Notes: generated by a model from the sequence alone, not told the origin. DNA of 43,411 nucleotides from an uncultured Bacteroidales bacterium (GCA_934717185.1 CAKUYQ010000023.1:1-43411); one strand, 5' to 3'. Positions 31,618 through 39,669 are shown, counted from the first letter of the stretch. Translations and numbers: made by a program.

Positions 31618-33228
31618 ATGACTAAAGGACTCTTACACATTCTTTGCCTTATGGCAATCCTTGCGTTCCACTCCTGCTCTCATGAAAGGTTTGACGGAGA
31701 CAAACGCAATTTAGATTTTTCAGTAGATGAGGCTCGTTCCTATTTTGAGGATAATGCTACGGATTTGAGCATGCCGCAGTTGTTGATGTCTCCCGAAACT
31801 AAAACAGATGATATCTTATCAGGCGAAAACCTTATTCCGATGTGGAACAGATTCATTTCTGCCGAGAATGACAGATTCACTACCTTTGAGATTCCACTTT
31901 CAAGAGACTTTGCAATGAGGGCTGCAATGTTTTATCCGCAGGATGGCAAACACCGCTTTGTAACAAAGAATATAAGAGTACAATCTAATCTCGTCATAAG
32001 AAAGTCAAAAAAATCCGGGAGGTTTGATTATTTTGTAGCAACTGTAATAGGAAGCTCTGCCCCTCCGGCAGAGAAGAATAACAATCCATGGACATATTTG
32101 GGCAGCAGAAAGGGTTTTAACGGTTATGTGATTATCTCCAACGTAGAGGGAGAGATTCTTGAAACGTTCTACTACCGCAACGGAAACAGGTTCTTCGTCA
32201 AATTAAAGAGTCATGAGAACAGAGGCTCTGTTGATACTAATATCTTTGGATTTATTGTAGGACAAAGTATGCCATTTACCAAAGGTGGATCGTATGAAAC
32301 TGGGGAATCACAGGAGTTGTGCCCGTTCTGTTACAAGGTACTGGTTGATTACATGTGTGACTGTCCTAATTGGTTGGAAAATGTAACCGTAACAGGTGAA
32401 TATGTTTACTGTGATAAATGCGGGATGTTGAAAGGGCATTGCATCTGCATAGATAATACCTGCCGTATATGCGGTAAGGAACCATGTGAATGCTCCGGAC
32501 AAGAGTACAATTGTGAATATTGCGGTTCACCGTATTGTAACGGCCGTTGCCAAAGTGAAGGCGATAACAGAGGCGGCGGTGATAATACTCCGACACCGGA
32601 TCCGGAAGAACCACCCAATCCGATTGATACAGTCGGTTACCATGTATCAAACATTATCCCGTGTGTGAAGTACGATTCCGAGGAAACAATGGCGGCAGTA
32701 GAACCAACTCTTTCATTACTTGCAAATGGTGGAAATTCATCTAAAATAGTGGAGTATATCAGAAGCCGGAATATTCCTGTTATTTTTGAAAGCAACCCAA
32801 CCCAGTTTACGGCATATGATACGCGAGCAGGTGTTGGGAAAACAAGCGGAAAATTAAAATACGTAAGGATAACCTTTTATGAAAATGCCACGTTCAGATT
32901 GGGTGAGATATTGCATGAATTTGCTCATATATGGTACAAGATAATGTATCTGTCTGTTAAATTGGATTTAAACATGAACTCAGAAGCTATCTCAACCATT
33001 GCTGAATACCTTTGTTTCATTGACTATCCTGAATTGACCGATCAATTTGTAGAATATGGTAAAATGGAAACAGAAATAATGCCTTTCTGGAATAACCCAT
33101 GTGCGGAGACATTTGAGCGAGTCAGGCAATTTATTATTGGGAGGAATCGTCGTTATTATGAAAATTTTATATTGGATGAAACAACATTTTATAAACAGGT
33201 AGATGATTTTAAAACCCTTTTTAAATAA
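31618..33228 (+). CDS. Modular Cys-rich lipoprotein with C-terminal HExxH metallopeptidase-like domain
   Basis: A 536-residue predicted exported protein. Layout: hydrophobic signal with Cys20 in AFHSC (lipoprotein-like but a weak lipobox); an N-terminal domain of about 200 residues related to that of the 34137 gene; a cluster of 16 cysteines in CxxC/CxC pairs at 235-311 (CPFC, CDKC, CRIC, CEYC, resembling zinc ribbons); a Pro/Asp linker (PTPDPEEPPNP); and a C-terminal domain with H433-E-F-A-H437, a zinc-peptidase signature. A glutamate-rich helix around SEAISTIAEYLCF may give the third ligand. Domain names are my reading; no family is certain. Eight bases later a small secreted protein follows. 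Confidence 0.78.
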   Translation: MTKGLLHILCLMAILAFHSCSHERFDGDKRNLDFSVDEARSYFEDNATDLSMPQLLMSPETKTDDILSGENLIPMWNRFISAENDRFTTFEIPLSRDFAMRAAMFYPQDGKHRFVTKNIRVQSNLVIRKSKKSGRFDYFVATVIGSSAPPAEKNNNPWTYLGSRKGFNGYVIISNVEGEILETFYYRNGNRFFVKLKSHENRGSVDTNIFGFIVGQSMPFTKGGSYETGESQELCPFCYKVLVDYMCDCPNWLENVTVTGEYVYCDKCGMLKGHCICIDNTCRICGKEPCECSGQEYNCEYCGSPYCNGRCQSEGDNRGGGDNTPTPDPEEPPNPIDTVGYHVSNIIPCVKYDSEETMAAVEPTLSLLANGGNSSKIVEYIRSRNIPVIFESNPTQFTAYDTRAGVGKTSGKLKYVRITFYENATFRLGEILHEFAHIWYKIMYLSVKLDLNMNSEAISTIAEYLCFIDYPELTDQFVEYGKMETEIMPFWNNPCAETFERVRQFIIGRNRRYYENFILDETTFYKQVDDFKTLFK

Positions 33229-33236
33229 TTAATATT

Positions 33237-33860
33237 ATGAAGAAATTTCTATTACTTACGCTTATTACAATCTCTTTGTTTGGAATTGTTAATGCCCAAA
33301 ATAAAAAAGATTACTATACCGGAAAAACCGAGGTAAAGGGAGACAAGTACACTTATTCCGTGGAGATATCACCGGATTATAGTACTAGAATTTTCCTTCA
33401 TAATAATAATAGTCTTAATAGGGAGTGGACTATTATGGATGACAGAGGAAGGTTAGTGGGTGGATTATCAGTTTTTGGTAATGTAATGAAAATAGAAGAT
33501 GTTACAGTTGTGAAAGAATCTATAAAAGAAGTATTTACACAAGAGGAGCTAAAGAGCATAAATGCAGAGTATACCATTAATAGTACAATAATCCCATTAA
33601 GATCTGTAGGAACCTTTTCATTTGTATTTACGGCAAATAAACATACTAAAAGGATAGAAGAGGTTGTTGACATATATATTGTAAATGTTCCTACAATGAG
33701 GTCAATATCCCCTCAAAGGATAGAGCTTTTGGAGGAATTGTTGAAGTCTAAAGTAAAGTTTATAGTGAACGAAAAAAGAGAAAGGTTAGTAGGGAAAGAC
33801 TATGATGTCTTCCCTGTGGATGAAGTTAATGTAAAATTGTCTGATTTAATTGATAATTAG
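33237..33860 (+). CDS. Small secreted protein paired with the HExxH lipoprotein
   Basis: A 207-residue protein with a clean signal peptide (MKKFLLLTLITISLFGIVNAQ, cleavage after NAQ). The mature part looks beta-rich and charged (YTYSVEISPDYSTRIFLH; VGTFSFVFTANKH); I recognise no family. It starts 8 bp after the peptidase-like gene, so the two are co-translated. By position it could be an inhibitor or immunity protein of the upstream enzyme, acting in the periplasm. It shows no obvious similarity to the protein in the same position of the second pair, which fits a partner-specific role. This is inference. Confidence 0.72.
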   Translation: MKKFLLLTLITISLFGIVNAQNKKDYYTGKTEVKGDKYTYSVEISPDYSTRIFLHNNNSLNREWTIMDDRGRLVGGLSVFGNVMKIEDVTVVKESIKEVFTQEELKSINAEYTINSTIIPLRSVGTFSFVFTANKHTKRIEEVVDIYIVNVPTMRSISPQRIELLEELLKSKVKFIVNEKRERLVGKDYDVFPVDEVNVKLSDLIDN

Positions 33861-33900
33861 AACTCAGTAATTCAATAAACATAATTATGCAATTCACTAG

Positions 33901-33963
33901 CCCGAAAGAGAATATACCGCTATATGCAATATCAATTATTGCATTGGCATCCCCTCTTTCGGG
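33901..33963. terminator. Two-level hairpin between the two lipoprotein pairs
   Basis: The outer stem CCCGAAAGAG (33901-33910)/CTCTTTCGGG (33954-33963) is perfect; the inner stem is TGCAAT/ATTGCA. It follows the first pair by 40 bp. There is no T run, so it may terminate weakly or protect mRNA. Confidence 0.6.
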
Positions 33964-34058
33964 TTACATTTTTAGATGATTAACGCAGATGTTTTTCCTT
34001 TTATCATTCTCTTTCCGATAATTTTAGGTGTTTTAAAAGTGAAATAGCCTTCTAAATA

Positions 34059-34090
34059 TTTGTAAATTAACAGGATATTTTGTAATATTG
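34059..34090 (+). promoter_or_regulatory. Promoter-like element of the second lipoprotein gene
   Basis: TTTG (34059-34062), 20-bp spacer, TAATATTG (34083-34090; one mismatch to TAnnTTTG), about 46 bp before ATG 34137. Confidence 0.5.
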
Positions 34091-34136
34091 CAAATGTTAA
34101 CAGGGAGGCAATTATTAACCGCAAAATGTATATTCT

Positions 34137-35618
34137 ATGAAACTGAACATGAAAAAAGGGCTCTTACACATTCTTTGCCTTATGGCAATCCTAGCGTTCC
34201 ACTCCTGTTCTCATGAAAGGTTTGACGGAGACAAACGCAATTTAGATTTTTCAGTAGACGAGGCTCGTGCATACTTTGAAAACAATGCAACGGATCTAAG
34301 GTATAATGAACTTGTATATTCCCGTACTCCAACAAAAGCAGATGACAATATTGTTCCGCAGTGGAAAAACGCCAAACATGGAACAACGCCTAACTCAGAG
34401 GTTGTGATGATTCCAATATTGGAACCTAACAGGTTAGGGGCAGCTTTAACAACAACATTATTCGGGTTGAAAGAGGGTACTGCAGATGATGTAAAGGTAG
34501 AATCACATTTGGTAATACAGAAGTATAACGCGACCGGCAAAATGCGCAGATTCATCACAACTGTAGTTGGAATATCAAAGGACAAGAATGCAAACCCATA
34601 TTTATTTACAGGAGACAGAACCAAATTCAGAGGCTTTATGCTCATCTCCAATGAAGCCGGTAAGTGTGAAGAGGTATTCTATTACATGGGAGGCAAGCGA
34701 TTTAAGATGCATATTGGTAATTATACAGCAGAAGAGAAGAAGGCCAACAAGCATCTGCAGATGTCTGTGGGCTTTTCATTTGTAGAGACTAGTATAGCAA
34801 CAAAGGGCGGTGGCGGACATCAATCGGGGGAAGATGGCGATTCATATTGTTACAACTGTCATTCCTTGACAGATTTTGACAGTGGAGTATGTGCCATATG
34901 CGGGGCAGAGCCACAAGAGATAGGAGGAGGCGAAGCATATTTTTTCTGCCGAGGATGCGGTAAACTTGTTGAGTCATGTACGTGCCAACCTGAGCCAACG
35001 CCGGACCCAACACCAGACCCCGACCCTGAAAATCCGGATGACGGAGCCTGTCTGTTGTGTGGTAGTGCCTACTGCAGTGGAGAGTGTCAACATACAGGCT
35101 CCGGAAGTGGCGATAGCGGTGATGGCAAAGGAGATAAAGGAAATGATTTCAAACGAAAGAAAGGATACAAACTCTCACAAAACAAAGAAAGAACGAATGC
35201 ATATACTTTAATTGACAATTTATGTGCATCTGTTGGGATGGCATACATTAATAATTTTTTTGGAGGAGACGATGATCCCGGTTCCTTCATTAGGGAATAT
35301 GCAAAGATAACAGGTAAGGAAATTGATGAAGTTTTCACAAATGGTTTTGATACTAAATATTTTGATTTATCTTCATTTATTGACAAATATTTTTATACCA
35401 CTGATTTTATAAGTTATACGAATGCCATTGATTCCGGATATTTAATAATGGTTTCCATGTATGGCGGAGAAAATATAAGGCATAATATTGTAATAGTTGG
35501 ATATTACCCGGATGGTACACTAATCTATATGGATCCGATGTTTACTTCATTGAAAGAAGGAGGTAGTGATATTATTAGTGGTGATTATATCTATGTAATA
35601 ACAGGAAATAAGAAATAA
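34137..35618 (+). CDS. Modular Cys-rich lipoprotein with C-terminal papain-like domain
   Basis: A 493-residue predicted lipoprotein. The first 45 or so residues are nearly identical to the 31618 protein (GLLHILCLMAILAFHSC, then SHERFDGDKRNLDFSVDEAR), and the N-terminal domain is related throughout. Twelve paired cysteines span 238-317 (CYNC, CAIC, CRGC, CLLC), separated by a PEPTPDPTPDPDPENPDD linker, then a Gly/Ser linker. The C-terminal domain has C363 (DNLCASVGMAYI), H449 (IRHNIVIVGYYPDG) and D466 (IYMDP), the spacing of papain-like/C39-type cysteine peptidases. So the same carrier bears a different putative enzyme. A small secreted partner follows 5 bp later. Alternative: an inactive binding domain of the same fold. 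Confidence 0.78.
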   Translation: MKLNMKKGLLHILCLMAILAFHSCSHERFDGDKRNLDFSVDEARAYFENNATDLRYNELVYSRTPTKADDNIVPQWKNAKHGTTPNSEVVMIPILEPNRLGAALTTTLFGLKEGTADDVKVESHLVIQKYNATGKMRRFITTVVGISKDKNANPYLFTGDRTKFRGFMLISNEAGKCEEVFYYMGGKRFKMHIGNYTAEEKKANKHLQMSVGFSFVETSIATKGGGGHQSGEDGDSYCYNCHSLTDFDSGVCAICGAEPQEIGGGEAYFFCRGCGKLVESCTCQPEPTPDPTPDPDPENPDDGACLLCGSAYCSGECQHTGSGSGDSGDGKGDKGNDFKRKKGYKLSQNKERTNAYTLIDNLCASVGMAYINNFFGGDDDPGSFIREYAKITGKEIDEVFTNGFDTKYFDLSSFIDKYFYTTDFISYTNAIDSGYLIMVSMYGGENIRHNIVIVGYYPDGTLIYMDPMFTSLKEGGSDIISGDYIYVITGNKK

Positions 35619-35623
35619 ATATT

Positions 35624-36262
35624 ATGCAAAATATGAGGAATAATCAGATTATAATAATAAGTGCAGTACTACTTATATCAACTGTCTGTCGTGCTCAAAG
35701 TATAAGAATAAGCTGTTATGAACCAAACTATTATACACAACGAGTAAGTCCAGACTCTTTGGATAAGATTTTTTCAAAACGAATACCTGCAGAGCTTGAG
35801 GCTAAAAATTGTACATTAGACGATCTGACTAAACATCACTGGCTATCTGTTTATGCTAAAATATGTGGCTCAAAAGGATATTTAATATATACTTTTCAAA
35901 AAAATGGCAAATGTCAATTGGATATGAGCGGTGGTATTAATACTAAACATAAGTATAAACATACAGACGAAGTATATTATTACTTGTCTGATACTCCTAA
36001 TTTACTTTTTGATGATACAAAGATTGGAAATAAGAGAGGTAAATATCTAATTCTTAAGTTTAAAAATGATAGTACAGTTGCTGTAAAAAGGATTGTCAAA
36101 TGTTCGGATGGATCTTTATTGGAAATATATGATAATTCATGTTTAGCTATTTATTCTTTAAAACCCCTAAAGGAACCATATGAGGATGTAATAAAGAACG
36201 GCTACCTTACAATACCATTTGAGGATTACGGTTTTGTGGTCTGGGAGTGCTTTAAAGAATAA
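35624..36262 (+). CDS. Small secreted protein paired with the papain-like lipoprotein
   Basis: A 212-residue protein with a signal peptide (IIIISAVLLISTVCRAQS; cleavage after RAQ). The start may be the first ATG or the MRNN a few codons later. The mature part has four or five cysteines and is rich in Tyr, Lys and Asp; no family is recognised and it does not resemble the 33237 protein. It begins 5 bp after the upstream stop. A cognate inhibitor or immunity role is inferred from position only. The 155-bp hairpin repeat starts 9 bp after its stop. Confidence 0.7.
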   Translation: MQNMRNNQIIIISAVLLISTVCRAQSIRISCYEPNYYTQRVSPDSLDKIFSKRIPAELEAKNCTLDDLTKHHWLSVYAKICGSKGYLIYTFQKNGKCQLDMSGGINTKHKYKHTDEVYYYLSDTPNLLFDDTKIGNKRGKYLILKFKNDSTVAVKRIVKCSDGSLLEIYDNSCLAIYSLKPLKEPYEDVIKNGYLTIPFEDYGFVVWECFKE

Positions 36263-36271
36263 AATATTCAG

Positions 36272-36426
36272 CTATGAAACCGAACATGAAAATCTTTGAA
36301 ATTAATTCGTCCAAGTCTTGATATCAAAGATTTTCATCGTGAGAGAGAACGATAGTGAACGGCTATCAGACTCTCACAAATTTTTAATGATTATTTTTTA
36401 AATTAAAAATTTTGATAGTATGAAAT
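36272..36426 (+). repeat. 155-bp three-hairpin repeat, copy 2
   Basis: About 97% identical to 12033-12187. The stems are unchanged; differences lie in loops and near the right edge. It sits between the last gene of the lipoprotein cluster and the promoter of tRNA-Asp copy 2. Its last 37 bp (36389-36425) recur, inverted and with one mismatch, upstream of tRNA-Asp copy 1 (31446-31482). Confidence 0.87.
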
Positions 36427-36457
36427 AATCAATTTTTTCAACTTTATGTAAAAAAAA

Positions 36458-36488
36458 TTTGCGATTTAGGATAGAATAACTATCTTTG
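36458..36488 (+). promoter_or_regulatory. Promoter of tRNA-Asp copy 2
   Basis: TTTG (36458-36461), 19-bp spacer, TATCTTTG (36481-36488), about 40 bp before the mature tRNA. Confidence 0.85.
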
Positions 36489-36528
36489 CAATCCCAAAAC
36501 GGAGAGAAAGCCGTTAGAACAAAGGATT

Positions 36529-36603
36529 GGTGCGGTAGTTCAGCCTGGTTAGAATACCTGCCTGTCACGCAGGGGGTCGCGGGTTCGAGTCCCGTCCGCA
36601 CCG
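36529..36603 (+). tRNA. tRNA-Asp(GUC), copy 2
   Basis: The 75 nt are identical to copy 1. Anticodon GTC in loop CTGTCAC; acceptor stem GGTGCGG/CCGCACC. Confidence 0.97.
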
Positions 36604-36608
36604 CTGGG

Positions 36609-36644
36609 AGAGGATGATCAAGAAAAATTGGTCATCCTTTTTTT
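36609..36644 (+). terminator. Terminator of tRNA-Asp copy 2
   Basis: GAGGATGATC, loop, GGTCATCCTT with seven T, starting 6 bp after the tRNA. Confidence 0.9.
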
Positions 36645-36717
36645 CGTTAATACCAAGCCTCTCTCATATCAAATGCCCCCCCCTAACTACTGCACCTAAT
36701 TTTCTACTGCGCTTCTT

Positions 36718-36742
36718 AAGCAACTTATTTTTTCCACGTTAC
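36718..36742. repeat. Solitary end of the TAAGTTG MITE-like family
   Basis: Reads AAGCAACTTATTTTTTCCAC then GTTAC; its reverse complement starts GTAACGTGGAAAAAATAAG like the ends of the elements at 10594 and 19091. No matching second end is visible. An eight-C run lies at 36676-36683. Confidence 0.5.
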
Positions 36743-36833
36743 CAAATACAATAACTTTAGCTATCTTTGTATTTACAACTTTACATCAACAAAGTGAAAT
36801 TATAAACACAGAAACTAAAAATTAACCACGTAA

Positions 36834-38546
36834 ATGGCTAAAAAAACAATTATAACCATAATAACAACTGCACTTTTGGCGTCTGTTATAAAAAGTAACG
36901 CACAAAATCTAAAGCATTCAGATCCACAGGTGGAGACGGCTGTAACAGCAACAAAAGCAGAGGCAGCAAAAGCAGTAGAAGCAGCAAAGGCAACAGTGGC
37001 AGTAGAGCTGACAAAAACAACAAAAGCAGCAGAGACAGTAAAGGCTACAGAAACGGTTGAGGCTACAGAAGCTGTAGAGGCATCCGCAAAGACAATTGAA
37101 CTTACATTGGCAGATGCTCTGCAGATACTCAATGCCAACAACAATACCATAAAACAGGCAGACAATGCAGTTGAGATGGCAAAGGCAACAAATCAGAAAC
37201 TCAATTCATTGTGGTTTCCACACCTTTCGGCAAGCGGTATGTATGCACACATGTCCCAAAACATAGAGAGCCGCAACAACATGGGCAAGCTAATAAGCGA
37301 AGACGGCAATGTTCTAACCCCAATAAAGGAGGCTTTAGGCGGCAGTATGCCAACATCTCAGGAATTGGCAGGCATCTTGGGAAAACTCTTTCCTCACTTG
37401 GGACAGGAGAAGATCATAGGGATAATACAAAAGGTAGGAACAACAATCAACGAATTTGCATCGGCACTCAGCGCCTCAACATTAACCGTTCCAATAATAG
37501 ACAAAAACGTTGCATCAATGGATGTTATGGCATCATGGCCGGTATTTACAGGAGGCAAAAGAATCTACTCATCCAAGATAGGAAAGCTAATGATTGAGCA
37601 GGCAGAAAATCTTAGAGATTTAACCTACGACAACCAAACATTACTTCTTATAAACGCATATTACACACTTAAACTGAGCATGCATGTTGTAGAGGTTAAG
37701 GAGGAGAATGTTAAAACCATGACACTCCTGTATAACGATGCACTAAAGCTTAAAGATGCAGGAATGATAAACAGAGCCGAACTGCTTACGGCACAAGTTG
37801 CAGCGGAGAATGCCTCAAGAGAATTGGAGAGCGCAAAGAATTCAGTAAGTGTGGTAGACAAAGCCATAAAGAACCTGCTCAAGATAGATAACAGCACCGC
37901 CCGCGTTTCGCTCATTAACCCGGTAACAGATTATGCAAATACTACCAATCTGCTTCCCGACGAAGAATATTTTAACAATTTAGTGTACCGGAACTCCAAA
38001 GCGCTAAAGGCCATAGAGCTAAAAAAGAGTTCGCTTAAGAACCGGCGCAAGATAGCAGCAAGCGGATATATGCCAAATGTAGCTGTTTTTGCCAAACAGA
38101 ATCTTTATTCATATCACCTGCCGGGGTATATATCCCCAAAAACAGTATTGGGAGCCGGCCTGTCTTGGAATCTGTTCGACGGTCTGAGCAGAGAGGCGAA
38201 TATAAAATTGGCAGACAAAGCCATAACAGAAACAGAGATAACCAAAGACAAGACATACGACCAGATTACACTCGGTGTAAGGAACTACCTTACCCAAGCA
38301 GAAGATGCAATGTATAATCTAAAGACATTGGAGACCACACTCCAACTCTGCAACGAGCTTATAGATATAAGACAAAAAAGCTTTAAAGAGGGAATGTCAA
38401 CAGCCAACGATGTTGTTACAGCCCAGACAGCCTTGTCAAATGCAAAACTTGCAACCTCACTTGCCAAGTACCAATACAGTGTATCATTGGCCAACCTAAT
38501 GGTTTTATGCGGTATAGGATACGAGTTTATTGAGAGCGTCAACTAA
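36834..38546 (+). CDS. TolC-type outer membrane efflux protein
   Basis: A 570-residue outer-membrane factor. A signal peptide (to about residue 24, KSNAQ) is followed by about 50 residues of low-complexity Ala/Lys/Glu/Thr (KAEAAKAVEAAKATVAV, ETVKATETVEATEAVEA), then the TolC helices from IELTLADALQILNANNNTIK to QYSVSLANLMVLCG. It forms the trimeric exit channel for the HlyD-like and ABC-2 partners encoded next (31 bp and further). The extra segment is not part of the family core and may be an expanded repeat. A -7 TATCTTTG (36762-36769) lies 65 bp upstream. Confidence 0.93.
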   Translation: MAKKTIITIITTALLASVIKSNAQNLKHSDPQVETAVTATKAEAAKAVEAAKATVAVELTKTTKAAETVKATETVEATEAVEASAKTIELTLADALQILNANNNTIKQADNAVEMAKATNQKLNSLWFPHLSASGMYAHMSQNIESRNNMGKLISEDGNVLTPIKEALGGSMPTSQELAGILGKLFPHLGQEKIIGIIQKVGTTINEFASALSASTLTVPIIDKNVASMDVMASWPVFTGGKRIYSSKIGKLMIEQAENLRDLTYDNQTLLLINAYYTLKLSMHVVEVKEENVKTMTLLYNDALKLKDAGMINRAELLTAQVAAENASRELESAKNSVSVVDKAIKNLLKIDNSTARVSLINPVTDYANTTNLLPDEEYFNNLVYRNSKALKAIELKKSSLKNRRKIAASGYMPNVAVFAKQNLYSYHLPGYISPKTVLGAGLSWNLFDGLSREANIKLADKAITETEITKDKTYDQITLGVRNYLTQAEDAMYNLKTLETTLQLCNELIDIRQKSFKEGMSTANDVVTAQTALSNAKLATSLAKYQYSVSLANLMVLCGIGYEFIESVN

Positions 38547-38577
38547 AATTCTGTAAAAAACGATAATAGCAAACAAA

Positions 38578-39591
38578 ATGACAAATAAACAAAAACTAAC
38601 ACTGCTAAGCGCAGTAATAATTGTAATAGTGCTAATTGGCGGTGTATCATTAGCAGGAATCTACATAAACAGGCACAGATCAATGATCCTGCAGGGACAG
38701 ATAGAATCTGAGGTTATAAAGATCTCCGGGAAACTACTCGGGCGTGTAGACAGATTCTATGTAAACGAGGGGGACAACGTATCTGTAAACGACACTCTTG
38801 TGTTTATTAGCAGCCTGCAGACAGATGCCCTTCTGCAAACAGCTTCTGCCATGGAGACAGCAGCATCCCACCAGAATAAGAAAGTTGATAAAGGGGCGAG
38901 AAAACAGGTTATAGAGGCTGCCAAACAGGCTTGGATGTCTGCAAAAGCTCAAAAGGAACTTGCTTTAGCTACACTCTCCAGAATAGAGAAGCTATATAAA
39001 GATGGGGTTGTAACATCTCAGAAAAGAGATGAAGTAGCAGCCTTGGCAGCATCGGCAACAGCTGCAGAGGCGGCAACCCATTCTCAATACAATATGGCGG
39101 TTGAAGGTGCTCAATTAGAGGACCGTGAGGCATCCAAAGCAATGGTAACAGCTGCACAAGGGCAGGTAAAACAGGTTGAGGCGCTGCTCAAAGATTCTAA
39201 ACTTACAGCACCCGTACACGGGCAGATCTCTGCTGTATACCCATCTGTAGGCGAACTTGTTATGCCGGGTTCACCAATAATGAGCATAACAAACTTAGAC
39301 AGCTGTTATGTTGTAATTAATGTAACAGAGGAGTACCTGCCACAATTCAAAATGGGTGGCACATTCAAAGGCAATGTACCGGCAATTGGAGAAGATAATG
39401 TAGAGTTCAGAATATTCTATATAAGTCCGCTTGGCAGCTTTGCCACATGGCGTTCAACTAAACAATCGGGCACATACGATATGGCAACCTTTAAAGTAAA
39501 GGCTTCACCCATAGATAAAAAATATATTGAAAAGGGGTTGAGGCCGGGAATGAGCGTGCTAATAGAGGTTCCCCGCTCAAAACGAAATTAG
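38578..39591 (+). CDS. HlyD-family membrane fusion protein
   Basis: A 337-residue periplasmic adaptor with an N-terminal transmembrane helix (about 8-28), a lipoyl-like half-motif (GRVDRFYVNEGDNVSVNDTLVFI), a coiled-coil hairpin of about 110 residues rich in Ala/Lys/Glu, the second half-motif (LTAPVHGQISAVYPSVGELV) and a beta-barrel domain. It links the inner-membrane permease with TolC. Typical of YhiI/YbhG-type ABC-2 exporters. Confidence 0.93.
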   Translation: MTNKQKLTLLSAVIIVIVLIGGVSLAGIYINRHRSMILQGQIESEVIKISGKLLGRVDRFYVNEGDNVSVNDTLVFISSLQTDALLQTASAMETAASHQNKKVDKGARKQVIEAAKQAWMSAKAQKELALATLSRIEKLYKDGVVTSQKRDEVAALAASATAAEAATHSQYNMAVEGAQLEDREASKAMVTAAQGQVKQVEALLKDSKLTAPVHGQISAVYPSVGELVMPGSPIMSITNLDSCYVVINVTEEYLPQFKMGGTFKGNVPAIGEDNVEFRIFYISPLGSFATWRSTKQSGTYDMATFKVKASPIDKKYIEKGLRPGMSVLIEVPRSKRN

Positions 39592-39657
39592 AAGCTACAC
39601 AAATTCCACCGCCTTTTTGTCAAACTTCTTCCCAAATCAGAATATACTTTAGGATGT

Positions 39658-39669
39658 TTTGTCGGGAAG
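39658..39669 (+). repeat. TTTGTCGGGAAG over-represented motif (intergenic copy)
   Basis: An exact copy, 18 bp before the ABC-2 permease start, again followed by A-rich sequence. No TAnnTTTG box lies at a suitable distance. Confidence 0.7.

Noticed and set aside
36676..36683. Run of eight C as a phase-variation tract
   Set aside because: It lies in gene-free DNA after the tRNA terminator and not within a promoter spacer or coding frame that I can identify.
36815..37165. Minus-strand frame antisense to the TolC low-complexity segment
   Set aside because: The apparent Ala/Val/Ser-rich product mirrors the purine-rich coding repeat; the sense frame has a signal peptide and TolC domain.
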